Shown here one piece after another: positions 7,699-15,138 of a stretch of 34,140 bases of DNA; the stretch's first letter is position 1; each line of letters starts with the position of its first letter. The DNA comes from Burkholderiales bacterium. Lineage in GTDB: Bacteria; Pseudomonadota; Gammaproteobacteria; Burkholderiales; Burkholderiaceae_C. The position numbers and the translations under genes are program-made. The stretch lies in the NCBI GenBank assembly GCA_026400155.1, contig JAPLPO010000192.1:1-34140 (forward strand). The letters are read 5' to 3'. The notes beneath the pieces were generated by a model. The model worked only from the letters and a program-made list of their open reading frames with translations. It ran no database searches and was not told the origin of the DNA.

Positions 7699-9078
7699 TT
7701 GAGCCAGGCCGATCTTCAAAGCTATGTCGATGCACAACGCGCCAAGTTGGCCACCTTGCCTTTGTCTGTGCGCGAAGGCCGCGTAAAACGCGTGTCTGGC
7801 CTGTTGGTAGAAGTTGAGGGCTTACCCTTGTCAATAGGCGCGCAAGCGTGTGTTGAAAATTCTCGCCAAGGCACTTGGGTCGATGCCGAATGCATTGGCT
7901 TTGAACGCGACACCACCTACCTCATGGCCTTTGATCAAATGGCTGGCCTGTCTCCAGGTGCCGTGGTCTACCCCTTGCTCACACCTCAGCGACGTGCGCA
8001 GGGCTATCAAATGCGGCAGGGCATTGCGTCTGTGCCCATTGGTCCTCAGCTGTTGGGCCGCGTGGTTGACGGCTTGGGCAGACCTCTCGATGGTTTAGGT
8101 GGTGCCAGCTGGAGCGACACCCTCATGCGCTTTGCTTCGCCCAACCCACTCAAGCGCAAGCCCATTCACGAACCCCTAGACACCGGTGTGCGCGCCATCA
8201 ATGCCATGTTGTCGGTGGGGCGTGGCCAGCGCATGGGCTTGTTTGCTGGTTCTGGTGTGGGCAAGAGTGTGTTGCTGTCTATGCTCACGCGCAATTGCGT
8301 GGCCGATGTCATTGTGATTGCGCTGGTGGGCGAACGCAGCCGCGAAGTACGCGAGTTTTGCGATGACCAATTGGACGAAGTGTCTAAAGCCCGCGCGGTG
8401 GTAGTGGCCTCGCCTGCCGATACCTCGCCTTTAGCGCGCGCCAAAGGAGCCGAATACGCCACCGACGTGGCCACATGGTTCAGAGACCAAGGCAAGCATG
8501 TGGTGCTGATTGTCGACAGCCTCACCCGCTACGCCATGGCGCAACGCGAAATTGGCTTGAGCTTGGGCGAAGCGCCAGTGGCCCGCGGCTACCCTGCCAG
8601 CGTGTTTGGCAAGCTGCCTGCGCTGGTTGAAAAGGTTGGCAACGGCGAACACCCCGAAGGCTCCTTAACGGCTTTTTACACGGTGCTGCTAGAAGGCGAC
8701 GACGTACACGACCCCGTGGCCGATGCTGCGCGGGGGGTGCTAGATGGACACATTTTCTTGTCGCGTGAGTTGGCAGACTCAGGTCACTACCCCGCCATCG
8801 ACATTGAGAAATCAATTTCTAGGGTGATGCCCAAAGTGGCTACGCAAGACCATGTGTTGGCGGCACGGCGCATCAAGCAATTGATTAGCCGGCATGAACG
8901 CAGCCGCGACATGGTGGCCATGGGCGCCTACATGCAGGGCAGCGACCCCGACTTAGATGCGGCGCTGCGCTTGTGGCCGCACATTCAAACTTTTCTGCAA
9001 CAAGAGTCGCACCAGGTGGCTGACTTGGAAGGCAGCGTGACGGCCTTGAACAGCATTGCGAGGGCTTCCAAAATATGA
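7699..9078 (+). CDS. fliI: Flagellum-specific ATPase FliI
   Basis: 459 residues; the hexameric ATPase that energises and orders flagellar protein export at the cytoplasmic face. Walker A GSGVGKS lies at about 184-190 and Walker B VVLIVDSLTRYA at about 266-278. Both are followed by the FliI/F1-beta signature REIGLSLGEAPVARGYPASVF. The C-terminal region ends with ADLEGSVTALNSIA. The start is TTG at 7699 and is well supported: AAGGAG lies at 7687-7692, six bases upstream. Its stop overlaps the fliJ start (ATGA). Length is normal for the family. Confidence 0.97.
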   Translation: MSQADLQSYVDAQRAKLATLPLSVREGRVKRVSGLLVEVEGLPLSIGAQACVENSRQGTWVDAECIGFERDTTYLMAFDQMAGLSPGAVVYPLLTPQRRAQGYQMRQGIASVPIGPQLLGRVVDGLGRPLDGLGGASWSDTLMRFASPNPLKRKPIHEPLDTGVRAINAMLSVGRGQRMGLFAGSGVGKSVLLSMLTRNCVADVIVIALVGERSREVREFCDDQLDEVSKARAVVVASPADTSPLARAKGAEYATDVATWFRDQGKHVVLIVDSLTRYAMAQREIGLSLGEAPVARGYPASVFGKLPALVEKVGNGEHPEGSLTAFYTVLLEGDDVHDPVADAARGVLDGHIFLSRELADSGHYPAIDIEKSISRVMPKVATQDHVLAARRIKQLISRHERSRDMVAMGAYMQGSDPDLDAALRLWPHIQTFLQQESHQVADLEGSVTALNSIARASKI

Positions 9079-9509
9079 GCAGTCGCGTATTTGAAGTGCT
9101 TCAGCAAATGCTGAAATTGCGCAAAGACCGATCTGTGGCGCAGTCCAAACGGGTTCAGGCCGAGTATGAGCGCGTGCGCAATTTCAATTTGCAAGTTGAG
9201 TCCTATGCCAAGGAATACGAGACGCAGTGGGTGAAAGCGGCGAAAGAAGGCGATACGGTTTTGAACTTGCAAACCCAAGCCAACTTTGGGTTGAATTTGC
9301 GGGCTACGGCCAAATCGCAAGAGCCCGAGGTGCAGGCCTTGAAATCACAAAGCCGTGAGGCGCTAGACAAAGCCTTGCACGATGCCCAACGCCTCAAAAC
9401 CCTCCAGTCTTTTTTGGCCAAGCGCAAACTACAGCGCCAGCACCAACTTGAAAAGGACGAGGACAAGGCCCTCGAAGACGTTTTACAGGCGCGCCAACTC
9501 AGTAAATAG
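9075..9509 (+). CDS. fliJ: Flagellar export chaperone FliJ
   Basis: 144 residues, highly charged and predicted almost entirely coiled-coil, as expected for the FliJ stalk that sits in the FliI hexamer and contacts FlhA. Sequence conservation in this family is low. The call rests on length, helical composition (for example QSKRVQAEYERVRNFNLQVES) and position directly after fliI with an ATGA overlap. It is the last gene before the sigma-54 promoter of fliK, so the fliF-J block probably ends here as a transcription unit. Confidence 0.88.
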   Translation: MSSRVFEVLQQMLKLRKDRSVAQSKRVQAEYERVRNFNLQVESYAKEYETQWVKAAKEGDTVLNLQTQANFGLNLRATAKSQEPEVQALKSQSREALDKALHDAQRLKTLQSFLAKRKLQRQHQLEKDEDKALEDVLQARQLSK

Positions 9510-9514
9510 CAAGG

Positions 9515-9530
9515 TGGCACTGAAGTTGCA
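9515..9530 (+). promoter_or_regulatory. Sigma-54 (-24/-12) promoter upstream of fliK
   Basis: TGGCAC-TGAAG-TTGCA matches the sigma-54 consensus TGGCAC-N5-TTGCW at every position. The invariant GG and GC are 10 bases apart. It lies in the 51-base gap between fliJ and fliK, and transcription would start near 9541, about 20 bases before the fliK ATG. This implies activation by an NtrC-type regulator, plausibly the FleR-like protein at the left edge. Confidence 0.85.
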
Positions 9531-9560
9531 TGACATGGTTGAAATTTGGGAAATTAAATC

Positions 9561-11462
9561 ATGGCCATCTTTGTATCGAATCCAACTTCTGCAGCCGTTC
9601 CACCCCTTTCTAGCGACGCACTAGAGCCTTTGGCCGTAGCGCCAGAAGAAGGCTTTACAGAGGAGCTGGCAGCTGCCATGCAGCCTTCAGCAGTACCAAC
9701 AGAGGCAGCTGCAATAACACCTTTGGACAAGCTAGACGAAGCAGGCAAGAAAGCTGCAGACCTGCAAATTTTGCCGGCAGAAGTGCTCATGAATGCGGTG
9801 GGAGATGCAAATTTTGCCATGGCAGGTCAGGCTGGTGCGGCTCAATCAACAGCTCAAAATTCGGTGCCTGGTACTGTATGGACTGAGGCCACTGAAGCAT
9901 CTGAGGCATCTGAAGCCTCAGAGGCTATAGAACAAGCCGCCACATCACCCGATTCAGGCAATCAATTGCAAGGCGCAGAGTTGGCTGCAGCCAATTTGGC
10001 AGCACAAATGTCCGCTTCAGCTGCCAATGTGGCTGCACCCGAGGCTTCCAATTCTGGCGCAGGCTCGACGGTACTTTCTGTCGGCACAACTTCGAGCTCT
10101 GGCCAAGCATTGCATGCTTCAGCCTCAGGCACAGGCACAGGTCCAATTTCAGGCCCAGGCCCAATCTTAGATCCAAACATGCCAGAAGGTGCACAAGTTG
10201 CATCGCCTGCAACTTTGGCATCGGCCCAGAACCAGCCCTCTTTAAATACCAACAGTCAAAGCTTGGGCAATGGTTCAATTTCGGAGGCATCACAACATAT
10301 TGCAGCCAATGCGCCAGCACAAAGCCAGGCAGCGGGCGGGGAGTCGGTTGCAACAACAAAGCTAGCGGCCAATTTGACGGAAGCACAAAGTACTTCCGTC
10401 TCACCCTTGGCTCTGAAGGCTGACGCAATCTCTCAGAAGGCCCGTGTTTCAAAAGACGTGGCTGTGGCCATGACCAGCAATGAGCCCAGCCCGAAAAATG
10501 CACCCGCCACAGCTTTGACTGAAGCCAGTTTGAATGGTGCAAGCGTTGCTAAAACGGATTCAAATCAAGCGGCGCAAATTGCTGTTTCGTCAAACACTCA
10601 AGCTGAGGCGCGCGCTCAGACAGCTCAAGAAAGTGCATTTAATTTTGATGCCAAGTTGGCCAAGTCAGATGCGCAACGGCAACAAGCCAACCTCACTTTG
10701 AACGGCAAGACAACAGGTATTCAAGCGGCAGCCACAACAGAAATTGACGCCACGGCTACTGCGTTCAGCCAACTTCAATCTAACATCAGAATAGATCAAA
10801 ATGTCAGTGGCGCTTCGTCCAACAGATTGGACGCTGCATCTCTGTCAGCTGCAAGCCCCAATTCAACAGCGCTTGCGCAAGAGGCTTCTCGAGCAGAAAC
10901 GACTCAAAGCTTAGAAGATATTTCGTCGAGTTTTGTCAGCAGCTTGGTGGGTGGGCCACAGCGCCCAGTCACAACCGTAATGGATTGGATTTCCATGCAA
11001 TCGCAAGAACGTGCAGCGCCCTTGGTTCCTCATGAAGTGCGATTGGATGCCGGCGCAATACAGCTAGAAATTCAGAAGATGGTGAAGCAAGGCGGCGGTC
11101 ATGTGGTGATGGAACTCACCCCCCCCGACCAAAGCAAATTCACCATTGAGCTAAAGCTCGATGAACGCGGCAATGCCTTGCTCATTGTGGAAGGCGTGAG
11201 CGACTCCACCAAAACCCGATTGGAACAAAGTGCACCGCAATTGCGTGAGCAATTTCAGCAAATGGGTTTGGAGTTGCAGCTTGATATGCGGCAACAAGGC
11301 CAGTCTGCATCTTCCAATGCTGCAAATTTTGCAGATTACCAAGAGCGTGGCTCCAGCGACAACCATACTGCTGGCGACCCATCCAAGGTTTTGACCCAAC
11401 GTGAAGCTGGCGCCCTCCGCGCCCGCGAAACAGGCTCTAACCAAGTTTATCTCTACGCGTAA
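9561..11462 (+). CDS. fliK: Flagellar hook-length control protein FliK
   Basis: 633 residues; a secreted molecular ruler that measures hook length and switches export specificity through FlhB. The first 470 or so residues are low-complexity, rich in Ala, Ser, Gln and Thr, as usual for the variable FliK ruler. The C-terminal Flg_hook domain is recognisable at about 495-595 (GGGHVVMELTPPDQSKFTIELKL and LREQFQQMGLELQLDM). It is longer than enteric FliK (about 400). This may relate to the enlarged hook protein or to hook length, but that is inference. The N-terminal part contains a short SEA/TEA repeat. It has its own sigma-54 promoter and begins the fliK-R block. Confidence 0.92.
   Translation: MAIFVSNPTSAAVPPLSSDALEPLAVAPEEGFTEELAAAMQPSAVPTEAAAITPLDKLDEAGKKAADLQILPAEVLMNAVGDANFAMAGQAGAAQSTAQNSVPGTVWTEATEASEASEASEAIEQAATSPDSGNQLQGAELAAANLAAQMSASAANVAAPEASNSGAGSTVLSVGTTSSSGQALHASASGTGTGPISGPGPILDPNMPEGAQVASPATLASAQNQPSLNTNSQSLGNGSISEASQHIAANAPAQSQAAGGESVATTKLAANLTEAQSTSVSPLALKADAISQKARVSKDVAVAMTSNEPSPKNAPATALTEASLNGASVAKTDSNQAAQIAVSSNTQAEARAQTAQESAFNFDAKLAKSDAQRQQANLTLNGKTTGIQAAATTEIDATATAFSQLQSNIRIDQNVSGASSNRLDAASLSAASPNSTALAQEASRAETTQSLEDISSSFVSSLVGGPQRPVTTVMDWISMQSQERAAPLVPHEVRLDAGAIQLEIQKMVKQGGGHVVMELTPPDQSKFTIELKLDERGNALLIVEGVSDSTKTRLEQSAPQLREQFQQMGLELQLDMRQQGQSASSNAANFADYQERGSSDNHTAGDPSKVLTQREAGALRARETGSNQVYLYA
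9882..9926 (+). repeat. Nine-base tandem repeat in fliK
   Basis: Five imperfect copies of a 9-base unit of the form (A/T)CTGA(A/G)GC(A/C) encode five successive T/S-E-A triplets. The unit is a whole number of codons, so copy-number changes would keep the frame and alter FliK ruler length slightly. Confidence 0.75.
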
Positions 11463-11484
11463 AGCTTGAGCCTAGAAGAAACTT

Positions 11485-12543
11485 ATGAACACCAACCCAG
11501 ACAACATGCAATTTCCATTTGCCAAAGAAGCCCTAGAGGGCTTGGACACTCAAGTCTCGCAAGACTGGGACCGCGAGCAGTTGGATGCCATGCACATGCA
11601 ATTTGTGGCTCAGTGGCGACAGTCTATGTCTACCTTGGTTCCGGCTGAAATCAAGATTTTGGCTGGCAACATGGAGATGAAAACTTACGAAGCCTTTGTG
11701 CTCGAAGCGCCCTCTTTTGCAGACATTCAAGTCTTTGAAATCGATGCACTTCAAACACTTTGTGCCTGGAGCTTTGACTCTCGCTGGGTGGCTGCGGCCG
11801 TAGATTGTTTGTTTGGCGGCGCCGGCATCATTCCCATCAAACCACGAAGCAGCAAACTCACGCACATTGAATTGGGTATTCGGCAACGTTTGCTTGAAAC
11901 ACTGGCCACGGCCTATGAAGCAGCTTGGCAAACAGCTTATCCCATTCGATTGCAAACCCTCAGGCAAGAGCAGCAACTCTCCTCGCTCAGGCTAGCCTCT
12001 CACAAAGATACGGTGTTGCACGCCCAATTTGCCATCCACTTCAACTTGCTCGAATTGAGGGTTGATTTGTGTCTGCCTAAGCGCGCACTAAGCTGGCAAA
12101 CGCCCAACACCACAGCCAATCCTGCCGAAGCTTCGGGGCAACCGGTTGGCTGGAGCCGAAGCCTGCAGCATCAGTTGTATGCCAAGCCCGTCGAGTCTGT
12201 GGCCGTCTTGTGTGAAAAAGAACTTTCTGTGGCGCAATTGCTGTCCTTGTCTTTGGGCCAAGTTTTGCCCATTGATTTATCGGCACCGGTGCGCCTCATG
12301 GTCGATGGCGTCAGCATACTCAGCGGGCGTTATGGCGTTAGAAATGGCCATTACGCCCTGAAGGTGGAGCACATGAATGCTGCGCCGGTCATTCCCAAAA
12401 TTGAAGACTTTGAGGGTGCAACTTCCGGACAATACCTTGGCAGCCTTGACGTTCCCGCCCAAGCGCAAACCGATTTGGCCAATGCCGCAAAGGCCCTGAA
12501 CCAATTAGATGAACAAATTCAGAAAAGTGAAGGTGACCTGTGA
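11485..12543 (+). CDS. fliM: Divergent flagellar motor switch protein FliM
   Basis: 352 residues; the C-ring middle subunit that normally binds CheY-P. The middle domain is recognisable (about 35-205): WRQSMSTLVPAEIKI, then AVDCLFGGAGIIP, which corresponds to the family VDNLFGG segment, then AYEAAWQTAYPIRLQ. A C-terminal SpoA/FliN-like domain spans about 235-300 (LSVAQLLSLSLGQVLPIDLSAPVRLMV). The N-terminus starts MNTNPDNMQFPF and has no LSQxEIDALL-type CheY-P-binding motif. No in-frame upstream extension is possible because a TGA occurs at 11467. A tail of about 50 residues follows the SpoA domain. It lies between fliK and fliN, and no fliL is present. Identity as FliM is likely but the sequence is clearly atypical. 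Confidence 0.85.
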   Translation: MNTNPDNMQFPFAKEALEGLDTQVSQDWDREQLDAMHMQFVAQWRQSMSTLVPAEIKILAGNMEMKTYEAFVLEAPSFADIQVFEIDALQTLCAWSFDSRWVAAAVDCLFGGAGIIPIKPRSSKLTHIELGIRQRLLETLATAYEAAWQTAYPIRLQTLRQEQQLSSLRLASHKDTVLHAQFAIHFNLLELRVDLCLPKRALSWQTPNTTANPAEASGQPVGWSRSLQHQLYAKPVESVAVLCEKELSVAQLLSLSLGQVLPIDLSAPVRLMVDGVSILSGRYGVRNGHYALKVEHMNAAPVIPKIEDFEGATSGQYLGSLDVPAQAQTDLANAAKALNQLDEQIQKSEGDL

Positions 12544-12893
12544 CCGAGCAGATTGAAAAAGGGCACTCTGATGACTTAACCCATTGGGGCAAGGTGCCAC
12601 CTCCCGAAACAGACACCGCAAAACCAGCCATTCACGACATGGACATGATCATGGACCTGCCCGTGAAGGTGATGATTGAGTTGGGCCGGACCAAAATGCC
12701 TTTGGGCGACCTCATGTCGGTACAAAACGGCGGGGTGATCGAGTTGGATGTAGAGGCCGGGGAGCCCTTGAATTTGGTGGTTAACGGTTGTTTAATTGCA
12801 CAAGGCGAAGTTGTCATCGTGGACGACCGCTATGGCATCCGCTTGACTGATATCATTTCACCATCGGAGCGTTTACGGAAATCTAAAAATTGA
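12540..12893 (+). CDS. fliN: Flagellar motor switch protein FliN
   Basis: 117 residues; forms the bottom of the C ring and helps dock FliH/FliI. The SpoA domain occupies about 38-112, with typical FliN motifs: DLPVKVMIELGRTKMPLGDL, GGVIELD, GEPLNLVVNG and the closing YGIRLTDIISPSERL. Length is normal. The GTG start overlaps the fliM stop (GTGA). The TGA overlaps the next start (TTGA), so translation of fliM, fliN and fliO is probably coupled. Confidence 0.96.
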   Translation: MTEQIEKGHSDDLTHWGKVPPPETDTAKPAIHDMDMIMDLPVKVMIELGRTKMPLGDLMSVQNGGVIELDVEAGEPLNLVVNGCLIAQGEVVIVDDRYGIRLTDIISPSERLRKSKN

Positions 12894-13342
12894 CCCTACT
12901 TTCCTCCTTGTCGCGTCTTTCAGCATTTGTCTTCTTAGGCATTTCCGCCATTGCCGCTCAAGCGCAAGCCTTATCAGCGCCCGTTTCAAGTGGCGCTTCT
13001 GGCTCATCGTCGTCTGTCTGGGGAGGCGCTTGGTTAGGTTTGGTCACTCTCAGCTTGTTGGTGGTGCTGGTAGCGGTGGTGGTTTGGCTTTTTCGCCGTG
13101 GTGCACAGGGTTCTACAGTAGGTGGACAGATTCAATTACTGGCCGCCTTTCCAGTAGGTCCGCGCGAACGTTTGTTGGTGGTTCGCATGCAAGATCGAAT
13201 TTTGGCCCTGGGCCATACGCCAACACACATCAGTTTGTTGGCAGAGTTAGACGATTTTGAACCCATGGCCAACTCTGGTTCATTGCCCTCTGGCTTTGCG
13301 GGCCAACTCATGACATTGCTTTCTAGAAAGAACAGCGCATGA
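12890..13342 (+). CDS. fliO: Flagellar export assembly protein FliO
   Basis: 150 residues; assists assembly of the FliP ring in the inner membrane. It has an N-terminal hydrophobic leader (FVFLGISAIAAQAQA), a Ser/Gly-rich spacer and one strong TM at about 48-66 (LVTLSLLVVLVAVVVWLF). A cytoplasmic domain with GPRERLLVVRMQDRILALG follows, which is the FliO signature. The TTG start overlaps the fliN stop and the stop overlaps fliP (ATGA). FliO is poorly conserved, but position and topology make the call firm. Confidence 0.92.
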   Translation: MTLLSSLSRLSAFVFLGISAIAAQAQALSAPVSSGASGSSSSVWGGAWLGLVTLSLLVVLVAVVVWLFRRGAQGSTVGGQIQLLAAFPVGPRERLLVVRMQDRILALGHTPTHISLLAELDDFEPMANSGSLPSGFAGQLMTLLSRKNSA

Positions 13343-14082
13343 GGCTCTTCAACCTCAAATGGCTGGTCGCCATTGCCCTCCTGCTGTGTTGCGGTTGGGC
13401 TGCAGCACAAAACTTACCGCTGGTCACCTCAAGCACCTCCAAGGCCGGCACGGTGTATGCCGTTCCCGTGCAAACTTTACTGGCCTTAACGGCCCTTTCT
13501 TTTTTGCCGGCTGCGCTCATGCTCATGACCAGCTTCATTCGAATTCTCATTGTGTTCTCAATGCTGCGACAAGCCTTGGGCCTGCAAAGCATGCCGCCCA
13601 ATTTGGTCTTGATTGGCCTGTCGGTGTTTCTGACTTTTTTTGTCATGAACCCCGTTCTTGAGTCCATGTACCGAGATGCCTATTTGCCTTTGGCCAGCGG
13701 CAGAATTGGCTTTGAAGAAGCGGTGAACATTGGCACCGAGCCTTTGAAGCAGTTCATGCTAAGCCAAACCAACAAAGACGACCTCAGCCTGTTTGCCAAG
13801 CTTTGGGGCAAGCCCATTGAAACCCGGGTCGATGTGCCCATGACGGTTCTCATTCCCGCCTTTGCCGTGTCTGAAATCAAAACAGGTTTCCTGTTTGGCT
13901 TCCTCATTTACTTGCCCTTCTTGGCCATTGATTTTGCTGTGGCCAGCATTTTGACCTCACTGGGTATGGTCATGGTCTCACCCATGATGTTCTCATTGCC
14001 TCTCAAGTTGGTGGTATTTGCATTGGCAGACGGCTGGTCTTTGCTGGCAGCTTCCTTGGTAAACAGTTTCAAGGTTACCTAA
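13339..14082 (+). CDS. fliP: Flagellar export gate protein FliP
   Basis: 247 residues; the pentameric core of the FliPQR export gate. An N-terminal cleavable signal peptide (LVAIALLLCCGWAAAQ) is followed by TM segments. Highly conserved motifs include SFIRILIVFSMLRQALGLQSMPPN, LIGLSVFLTFFVMNPV, and near the end GFLIYLPFLAIDFAVASIL and MVSPMMFSLPLKLVVFALADGW. Length matches the family. The ATG overlaps the fliO stop, and fliQ begins one base after its own stop. Confidence 0.98.
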   Translation: MRLFNLKWLVAIALLLCCGWAAAQNLPLVTSSTSKAGTVYAVPVQTLLALTALSFLPAALMLMTSFIRILIVFSMLRQALGLQSMPPNLVLIGLSVFLTFFVMNPVLESMYRDAYLPLASGRIGFEEAVNIGTEPLKQFMLSQTNKDDLSLFAKLWGKPIETRVDVPMTVLIPAFAVSEIKTGFLFGFLIYLPFLAIDFAVASILTSLGMVMVSPMMFSLPLKLVVFALADGWSLLAASLVNSFKVT

Positions 14083-14083
14083 G

Positions 14084-14353
14084 ATGGACTCAGGCTTTGT
14101 CATTGAAGTGGCGTTCAAAGCCCTGTGGATGGCATTCATTCTGAGTGGTCCTATCCTCATCAGCCTGCTCATTGTGGGCTTGGTCATTGGTATTATTCAA
14201 GCAGCGACATCGGTCAACGAAAGCTCCATCGCATTCATCCCAAAGTTGGTGGTCATCGCTGTGGTCATGCTCATTGCCGGACCCGTCAGCTTGGCAATTT
14301 TTGTGGATTACCTGCGTGAGGTTATTCAAGAGCTGCCTGACATTCTGAGGTAA
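14084..14353 (+). CDS. fliQ: Flagellar export gate protein FliQ
   Basis: 89 residues with two transmembrane hairpin helices (about 15-38 and 50-75), the standard FliQ size and topology. Conserved segments are GPILISLLIVGLVIGIIQAATSVNESSIAFIPK (quoted as the GPILISLLIVGLVIGI and ATSVNE parts). It packs around FliP/FliR in the export gate. It lies immediately after fliP and five bases before fliR. Confidence 0.97.
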   Translation: MDSGFVIEVAFKALWMAFILSGPILISLLIVGLVIGIIQAATSVNESSIAFIPKLVVIAVVMLIAGPVSLAIFVDYLREVIQELPDILR

Positions 14354-14358
14354 GCCTC

Positions 14359-15138
14359 ATGCTGCCGATCAGCCCAGATTGGATGACCCAAACAGCAACC
14401 CTCTGGATGCTGATTTCTGTGCGACTCCTGGGTTGCTTCATGACCATGCCCTTGTTTGCATTCAGGTCAGCCCCAATGCGATTGCGAGTATTGCTGGCCT
14501 TGGTCATTGCGTTTGCACTCGTTCCGCTTGTTCAGTCCGACCTTCCTCCTTTAGACAGCATGCCGCCAGGGTATGCCTTGGTGTTTGTTGAATTGGCTGT
14601 CGGCCTCACGTCTGGCTGGATGGTCAGAATTGGCCTGACGGCGGTGGACATGCTGGCCGACGTGCTGTCGCAGCAATCTGGTTTGAGTTTTGCGGCCACA
14701 CTGCAACAGGACGCCAATTTGGCTTCAGGTTTGGTAGGCGAGTTTTTAGGCTTGTTGGCCATTGCCTTGGCCTTCACACTGAACATTCATTTGGTCATGC
14801 TTGAGTTGTTGGTGCAAAGCTTCAAGGTATTGCCCTTGGGAACTTGGCCAACTGCTTGGAACTGGAGTTCTGTGCTGGGCTTGGTTCAAGATGCTTTCAG
14901 CTTAGGCTTGGTGCTGGCCCTGCCTGGCATTGTGATTTACTTTTTGTTCAACATGACGCAAGCCATCTTGGCGCGGGTTAGCCCACAAATGAACCTTTTC
15001 TCGGTGGGCTTTGCCATCATGATTCCTGTGGCCTTCGTGGTGGTGGTTTTGTTGTTGCCGTCTTTCACAGACTTGGTTCAAACCGCCTTTGAGGCACCCT
15101 TCGAATTAATTCGCGCTGGTTTTGGCCCCAGGCTCTAA
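14359..15138 (+). CDS. fliR: Flagellar export gate protein FliR
   Basis: 259 residues with about six TM segments. FliR completes the FliPQR gate and contacts FlhB. Typical motifs are PLFAFRSAPMRLRVLLAL near the N-terminus, LVFVELAVGLTSGWMVRIGL and ARVSPQMNLFSVGFAIMIPVAF. Start is the ATG at 14359. Its last 33 bases overlap the convergent flhB gene, an unusual arrangement because flhB normally follows fliR on the same strand. The short C-terminus (FELIRAGFGPRL) is encoded within that overlap. Confidence 0.97.
   Translation: MLPISPDWMTQTATLWMLISVRLLGCFMTMPLFAFRSAPMRLRVLLALVIAFALVPLVQSDLPPLDSMPPGYALVFVELAVGLTSGWMVRIGLTAVDMLADVLSQQSGLSFAATLQQDANLASGLVGEFLGLLAIALAFTLNIHLVMLELLVQSFKVLPLGTWPTAWNWSSVLGLVQDAFSLGLVLALPGIVIYFLFNMTQAILARVSPQMNLFSVGFAIMIPVAFVVVVLLLPSFTDLVQTAFEAPFELIRAGFGPRL

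Noticed and set aside
9925-10542. 205-residue minus-strand ORF inside fliK
   Set aside because: It is an antisense shadow of low-complexity, Ala/Ser/Gln-rich fliK coding sequence, with no recognisable domain or start signal.
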